NCBI GenBank assembly: GCA_037442365.1
Contig: JBBIQK010000102.1
Span: 1 to 19,046 of the forward strand
Length of the DNA stretch: 19,046 nucleotides
Direction of reading: 5' to 3'
Origin: GBS-DC sp037442365
GTDB lineage: Bacteria; Armatimonadota; Fimbriimonadia; Fimbriimonadales; GBS-DC
The notes beneath the pieces were generated by a model that had not been told where the DNA came from, did not search any database, and worked only from the letters and a program-made list of their open reading frames with translations. Positions within the stretch are counted from its first letter, which is position 1. Each line of letters starts with the position of its first letter. The position numbers were made by a program, and so were the translations under genes. Of this stretch, positions 15,219-19,046 are shown piece by piece.

Positions 15219-15285
15219 AATATATAGCCTTCAAAATGCCCTTAGTATTGCAGGAAGGGGACGGCTGGCATGCTAATATATAGCC
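15219..15285 (+). repeat. AATATATAGCC direct repeat upstream of dnaA
   Basis: AATATATAGCC occurs at 15219-15229 and again, identical, at 15275-15285, 56 bp apart and within 105 bp of the dnaA start. The 280-bp gap from phoU to dnaA (15043-15322) is visibly richer in A and T than the rest of the window. It also holds one near DnaA-box (TGTGGAAAT at 15213-15221, two mismatches to the reverse of the consensus), a short TTGAA/TTCAA hairpin (15181-15193) and a GGTGG/CCACC hairpin (15102-15115). The repeats may be regulator sites, promoter parts or a melting region; I find no clear -35/-10 pair for dnaA. Confidence 0.6.
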
Positions 15286-15322
15286 ACACCCCGCTGGCGA
15301 GAGCAGGGATGCGGACACAGCG

Positions 15323-16723
15323 ATGCGCAGGGAGGATTGTGGCGTAGAGCAGTTGCGACTTGGGGAGGATATCGACGCGGCGCGTGTGCGTCAGGCGTGG
15401 CGCAATGTCGTGCAGGCGTTGCTTCCGAATGTCGCCGCTTCCAGCCGTCGGTACCTTGAGGAGATAACGCCCATAGGTATCGAGGGCGATTGCGTGCGGC
15501 TGCAGCTGGACAGCGCGTTTGGGCGCAACTGGGTGCAGCAGCGCTACCAGCGCGAATTGCAGACGCTGCTCAGCCAGCAGTTAGGCTTCCCCGTGGTGGT
15601 GCAGCTGGTGGGCGGAGACGCCGCGCCCGAGACGCCGCCCCCGCCTGCGGTCGCGCCTGTTGCGCCGCCCGCCCGTCGCGCGCCTGATTTCCCGCGCCCG
15701 GCGTTCAACGCGAACTTCACCTTTGAGAGCTTCGTGGTGGGCGCGAGCAACCGCCTGGCGCATGCCGCCGCGGTCGCCGTCGCGCAGGGCAGCAACAGTC
15801 GCTACAACCCGCTCTTTCTCTATAGCCCGCCCGGACTGGGCAAGACGCACCTGATGCACGCCATCGGTCAGGCGTTCCTGCTGCGTGCGCCGAACGCCTG
15901 CGTCGTGTATCTCAGCGGTGAAGAGTTCGTGCGTGGCTATGTGCAGGCGATGCGCCAGCAGAAAGCCGACGAGTTCCGCGAACGCTATCGCGCCGTGCAA
16001 CTGTGGCTGGTGGACGATGTGCAGTTCATCGCGGGCAAAGAGCGCACGCAAGAGGAGTTCTTCCACATCTTCAATATGCTCCATGCGGCAGGCAGCCAAC
16101 TGGTACTGTCGAGCGATAAACCGCCGCGTGAACTGCTTGGCATCGAGGAGCGCTTGCGTTCGCGCTTCGAGATGGGGCTATGCGCGGACATGGCGCCGCC
16201 CGATTTCGAGACGCGCATTGCCATCCTGCTCAACAAAGCGGCGCGGGATGGGGTCGAGCTGCCGCTGGAGGTCGCCGAGTTCATCGCCGACAAGGTTCAG
16301 TCGAGTGTGCGCGTGCTGGAGGGCGTGCTGACTCGCGTGATTGCGCAGAGTTCGCTCACAGGTGAGCCGCTGACGCTTGCGCTCGCGGCGCAGGCGTTGC
16401 AGGCGTATCTGGTGAACGCGCAGCCGCAGCCTGTGCAGACGCCCTCGCTGGAGCGGATTGTGCGCGTCGTGTGCGACGAGCTGGGCGTGCCCCACGAGGA
16501 GCTGGTCAGCAGCAGTCGTCGGGGTGAAGTGGTGCAGGCGCGCCAGATTGCCGTGTTCCTCGCGCGGGAGGCGACGGGCGAATCGTGGCAGCGGATTGCG
16601 CAGGCGCTGGGGCGCGCCGATCATACGACGGTACTGCACGCCTACAAGCAAGCGGAACATCGCCTGCGTCAGGACGCCCGCCTGCGCGAGCGCGTCCAGC
16701 GCCTGCGCCAGCGCGTGGGTTAG
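15323..16723 (+). CDS. dnaA: Chromosomal replication initiator protein DnaA
   Basis: DnaA binds origin boxes and melts the origin in an ATP-dependent way. The 466 aa show the four domains: helical domain I (about 20-95), a short Pro/Ala-rich linker (100-125), AAA+ domain III (about 130-345) and DNA-binding domain IV (about 375-466). Walker A reads SPPGLGKTH (168-176), with Ser where the first Gly of GxxxxGKT normally lies. Walker B is LWLVDDVQFI (227-236). The box-recognition motif is RADHTTVLHA (431-440). The start at 15323 is the only ATG that keeps domain I complete, but no strong ribosome site precedes it, so a slightly different start is possible. dnaN does not follow; instead rplI converges with a 4-bp stop overlap. 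Confidence 0.95.
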   Translation: MRREDCGVEQLRLGEDIDAARVRQAWRNVVQALLPNVAASSRRYLEEITPIGIEGDCVRLQLDSAFGRNWVQQRYQRELQTLLSQQLGFPVVVQLVGGDAAPETPPPPAVAPVAPPARRAPDFPRPAFNANFTFESFVVGASNRLAHAAAVAVAQGSNSRYNPLFLYSPPGLGKTHLMHAIGQAFLLRAPNACVVYLSGEEFVRGYVQAMRQQKADEFRERYRAVQLWLVDDVQFIAGKERTQEEFFHIFNMLHAAGSQLVLSSDKPPRELLGIEERLRSRFEMGLCADMAPPDFETRIAILLNKAARDGVELPLEVAEFIADKVQSSVRVLEGVLTRVIAQSSLTGEPLTLALAAQALQAYLVNAQPQPVQTPSLERIVRVVCDELGVPHEELVSSSRRGEVVQARQIAVFLAREATGESWQRIAQALGRADHTTVLHAYKQAEHRLRQDARLRERVQRLRQRVG

Positions 16724-17181
16724 CCCTGTGCGTCCGCGCCCAGCACCTCTACGGTGATTGTCGCTTCGATGTCCGCTTCCCAGCGAATCGCCACCGAGTG
16801 CGCGCCTGCGGTCTTAATCGGCTCCAGCAGATCGATTGTGCGTTTGTCGACGCGCACGCCGTGCTGGTGCTGGATGGCTTCAGCGATCGCGTCGGCGGTC
16901 ACCGCGCCGAAGAGCTTGGTGGAGTTGGGGGCGGTGCGTCCCTGAATCGTGACGGTTTGCCCGTTCAACTTTGCCGCCGCGTCGCGCGCCGCCTGGCGAA
17001 TCTGCTCGGCGCGCTCCTTACGCACGCGCTCGCGTTCCGCCTGCATCTTCAGGTTGCCTTTCGTGGCAGGCACTGCCCAGCCTTTTGGTATCAGGTAGTT
17101 GCGCGCGTAGCCGCCTGCGACTTTTTTTAGATCGCCTGCTTTGCCCAGATTGGGCACATCGCGTACCAGAATCACTTCCAT
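16720..17181 (-). CDS. rplI: 50S ribosomal protein bL9
   Basis: bL9 binds 23S rRNA at the L1-stalk side of the large subunit. The 153 aa have the usual two lobes: the N-terminal domain MEVILVRDVPNLGKAGDLKKVAGGYARNYLIPKGWA (1-36), a long connecting helix (about 40-75) and a C-terminal domain that includes KLFGAVTADAIAEAI and a final beta-strand. GGAGG lies 8 nt before the ATG. It lies 13 bp after the MlaD-like gene and is probably co-transcribed with it; the normal partners rpsF, ssb and rpsR are absent. The stop overlaps the dnaA stop by 4 bp. Confidence 0.96.
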   Translation of the reverse strand: MEVILVRDVPNLGKAGDLKKVAGGYARNYLIPKGWAVPATKGNLKMQAERERVRKERAEQIRQAARDAAAKLNGQTVTIQGRTAPNSTKLFGAVTADAIAEAIQHQHGVRVDKRTIDLLEPIKTAGAHSVAIRWEADIEATITVEVLGADAQG

Positions 17182-17194
17182 CGTATTTGCCTCC

Positions 17195-18619
17195 TTAGCG
17201 TTGAATGCGCACGCCGAACGCGGGCTGGTTGCGTCGGAAGGGGCTGTCGAGACCGCCCCAGAGCCATACGCCGTCCGAAACGCGCCAGTGCAGGCGCGCG
17301 TGCCCGCGCCAGTTGTTCGGGTCGAACAGGTCTACCGAGAGCAGCCCCTGCTCGCCAAGCCTATAGTCTACCCCAAAGCCCGCCTTCCCGCCGTAAATCC
17401 CATAGCGCAGCAGCAGGTTGTCATTCAGGGGCGTCCCATACTGCGCGATGAGGTCGTCCGACTCGGTGAAGTCGTACAGCCCAATAAACAGCTGATTGCG
17501 ATTTTGCAGATAAAAAGTCGCCGTCAGGTCGGTGCGGTAGCGTTCTGCGTCCGTGTTATAGCCCATTTCGAGGCGGTAGGTCGCATCGCGCACGCCGAAG
17601 GTGCGTGCGCTCACGAAGTTCTCCAGCGATTCGTTGACTTTGCGGAACGACTCGCCCGCCTGCTGCAGGATGGGGCGGGCTTCGTCGAGCGTCTCGTTCA
17701 GGTTGCGGGTGAGCGTCTCGGCGTTGTCCAGCACCGCACCCGTTTTATCTGCCAGTTCCACGGCGCGCTCGCTCACGGCGCGTACATTGCTTGCCGTCGC
17801 TTTCAGGTCGCTTTGCAGGGTCTCGTCGCTGACGAGCTGGCTCACCTCGTTGAGGATTTGCTCTACCTGCTCCGCGCTGGCGCGTGCGCTGGCGAGCGTC
17901 GCGCGCAGGTCATCGGTCAGCTGGGGGTCTTGCAGCAGTCGGTTCGCCGATTGCAGAGCGCGGTTCATCTCGCGGGTCGCGTCGGCGGCGCTGGCGAGCA
18001 GTTGGCGGACCGAGTCGCGGTTCTCAGCAACCAGTCCGTCCGCCTGCGCGAGCAGGCGCGTGGTCTGCTGCGCAACCTGTTCCACCGCTTGTAGCGTCTG
18101 CTGCACGCTGGCGCGCAGTTGCTGGTCTTCGAGCAGGGCGCGGGCGGCGGCGAGCGTGCGACGCAATTCGCGCAGGGTCTCCTGAATGTCGGGCGCGAAA
18201 CGGTCTACCGTGCGGCTGAGGTCAAACGGCGGCTCGCCGTCCACCACGCTGCCCGCCGCAAGCGTTCCGCGCGCCTGATCGGGGGGGATAATCTCCACGC
18301 GCGTCTCGCCGGGCAGCAGCAGTCCGCCTGACAGTCGGAAAGTGGAGCCCTGCGGGATGGGCACTTCCTCGCGGATAGCGAGCGTCAGCACAGCTTTGGG
18401 CGGCGCGCCCTCCAGATTCACCGCGCGCACAAACCCCACGGGCACGCCCGCCATCAGCACCGACGCGCCCGACGCGATGTTGCGGGCGTCGTCGAACCGA
18501 ACCTTGAGGAAGTAGTGTCCCCGCTCCGAGAAGCGCGCCTGCAAAAACTGCAAGCCCACAATCAGCAGCGCCACTCCGAGCAACAGCACCGCGCCGACAC
18601 GCGCCAGGTCCGACCGCAT
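17195..18619 (-). CDS. MlaD/MCE-family lipid-transport protein with C-terminal beta-rich domain
   Basis: A 474-aa substrate-binding component of an MCE/Mla-type phospholipid or lipid ABC transport system. One membrane helix lies at about 7-25, so the rest is periplasmic. The MCE domain runs from about 36 to 113 (FLKVRFDDARNIASGASVLMAGVPVGFV...GGLLLPGETRVEIIPP). Residues about 140-345 form a long helical, heptad-rich stalk. Residues about 360-474 are rich in aromatic beta-strands (FYLQNRNQLFIGLYDF, LLLRYGIYGGKAGFGVDY, HARLHWRVSDGVWLWGGLD), typical of outer-membrane beta proteins, so the protein may bridge both membranes. ATG 18619 is preferred to ATG 18625 because a TACTCT element ends 7 nt before it and only 1 nt before the other. 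The permease and ATPase genes are not in view. Confidence 0.9.
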   Translation of the reverse strand: MRSDLARVGAVLLLGVALLIVGLQFLQARFSERGHYFLKVRFDDARNIASGASVLMAGVPVGFVRAVNLEGAPPKAVLTLAIREEVPIPQGSTFRLSGGLLLPGETRVEIIPPDQARGTLAAGSVVDGEPPFDLSRTVDRFAPDIQETLRELRRTLAAARALLEDQQLRASVQQTLQAVEQVAQQTTRLLAQADGLVAENRDSVRQLLASAADATREMNRALQSANRLLQDPQLTDDLRATLASARASAEQVEQILNEVSQLVSDETLQSDLKATASNVRAVSERAVELADKTGAVLDNAETLTRNLNETLDEARPILQQAGESFRKVNESLENFVSARTFGVRDATYRLEMGYNTDAERYRTDLTATFYLQNRNQLFIGLYDFTESDDLIAQYGTPLNDNLLLRYGIYGGKAGFGVDYRLGEQGLLSVDLFDPNNWRGHARLHWRVSDGVWLWGGLDSPFRRNQPAFGVRIQR

Positions 18620-18626
18620 CGGCATG

Positions 18627-18632
18627 AGAGTA
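18627..18632 (-). promoter_or_regulatory. GGTANNNT -10 element for the MlaD-like gene
   Basis: TACTCT preceded by CGGG reads on the minus strand in the 25-bp gap after the upstream gene. It lies 7 nt before ATG 18619, which predicts a leaderless mRNA and selects that ATG as the start. Confidence 0.4.
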
Positions 18633-18644
18633 CCCGATTCAGGG

Positions 18645-19037
18645 CTACACCGACCATACGGGCGTGGTCTCGATGGCGATGCGCAGCTCGAGGACGCGCC
18701 GAAACTCCAGCAGGCGATGGCTGCCCTCGCGGGCGGGGAGATAGCTGCGCGTGTCGGGCGATTCGGCGCACCATGCGCGCGCGGCGTCTTCCGAATCGAT
18801 CAGGCCCGCGCTCTCCATCTCGAAGGTGAACACGCGAAACGCCTCGCACAGGCGCGCCAGCAGCGTCGGCGGCAGCGCAATCGTGAACACGGCGTCCACA
18901 CCCTGCGCCTGCCAGCGGGGGTTGTCCGCGTCAGGGTCGTATTGCGCGGCGACTTCCATCACTTCCGTGCCCAGCTCGGCGAGCGCGCGCTCCTGAGCCT
19001 TTAATAGGGCGTGTCGGCTGATGACCACAGCTTTCAT
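18645..19037 (-). CDS. Unrecognised 130-aa protein at the window edge
   Basis: I do not recognise this protein. It begins MKAVVISRHALLKAQERAL, an alternating hydrophobic strand followed by a helix, then has a Rossmann-like or ferredoxin-like mix of strands and helices (DAVFTIALPPTLLARLCEAFRVFTFEM). It ends with a strand LELRIAIETTPVWSV. No signal peptide, membrane segment or zinc motif is seen; it has a single cysteine. The ATG at 19037 is preferred over a GTG two codons upstream. Only 9 bp of upstream sequence is in the window, so its promoter and ribosome site cannot be judged. It lies 25 bp upstream of the MlaD-like gene on the same strand. Confidence 0.7.
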   Translation of the reverse strand: MKAVVISRHALLKAQERALAELGTEVMEVAAQYDPDADNPRWQAQGVDAVFTIALPPTLLARLCEAFRVFTFEMESAGLIDSEDAARAWCAESPDTRSYLPAREGSHRLLEFRRVLELRIAIETTPVWSV

Positions 19038-19046
19038 AGGCACGGT

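Noticed and set aside
15043..15322. Chromosomal origin oriC
   Set aside because: Only one near-match DnaA box was found, with no cluster; AT-richness and dnaA adjacency alone are not enough. Kept only as a question in the findings.

Overview
The window reads as a stretch of chromosome from a GC-rich diderm bacterium. The outer-membrane signs are an LptC-like LPS-export protein and an MlaD/MCE lipid-transport protein. Other pointers are SepF next to YggS, a secreted HAF-repeat protein with a dockerin-like tail, and short orphan PD-(D/E)XK and Uma2 proteins. Together these recall Armatimonadota or a neighbouring thermophilic lineage, but that placement is inference; no rRNA is present. I see no phage, transposase or CRISPR.

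Layout. 1-2606 (minus): lptC-like gene and rlmN, coupled by an ATGA overlap, then a coiled-coil PD-(D/E)XK protein. 2648-7025 (plus): a lipoprotein alpha/beta hydrolase, coupled by ATGA to a long-form glucose-1-phosphate thymidylyltransferase, then a 21-bp tandem-repeat array, then acetyl-CoA synthetase. 7026-8403: terminator and inverted-repeat region, the HAF/dockerin protein (minus), and a second 21-bp array of the same family. 8404-9075 (plus): an unrecognised protein. 9094-11470 (minus): nuoB, a small nucleotidyltransferase, nuoI and a sugar-isomerase-like TIM barrel. 11524-12540 (plus): a zinc alcohol dehydrogenase. 12537-15042 (minus): a Uma2 nuclease, and a separate phoU-yggS-sepF unit. 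15323-16723 (plus): dnaA. 16720-19037 (minus): rplI, an MlaD-like protein and an unknown gene.

Most genes are housekeeping (23S rRNA methylation, acetate activation, complex I, division, phosphate signalling, replication initiation, ribosome), with small accessory nuclease or nucleotidyltransferase genes between them.

Three non-coding patterns stand out. (1) Eight genes that begin transcription units carry a GGTANNNT element 6-16 nt before the ATG. Six of these are so close that the mRNA would be leaderless or nearly so; genes inside operons instead use Shine-Dalgarno sites or ATGA coupling. (2) Two arrays of a 21-bp unit with a GGGA-NN-TCCC dyad sit before acs and before the unknown gene at 8404. 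The period equals two turns of B-DNA. (3) A dispersed palindromic repeat occurs three times, once inside the coding start of the lptC-like gene.
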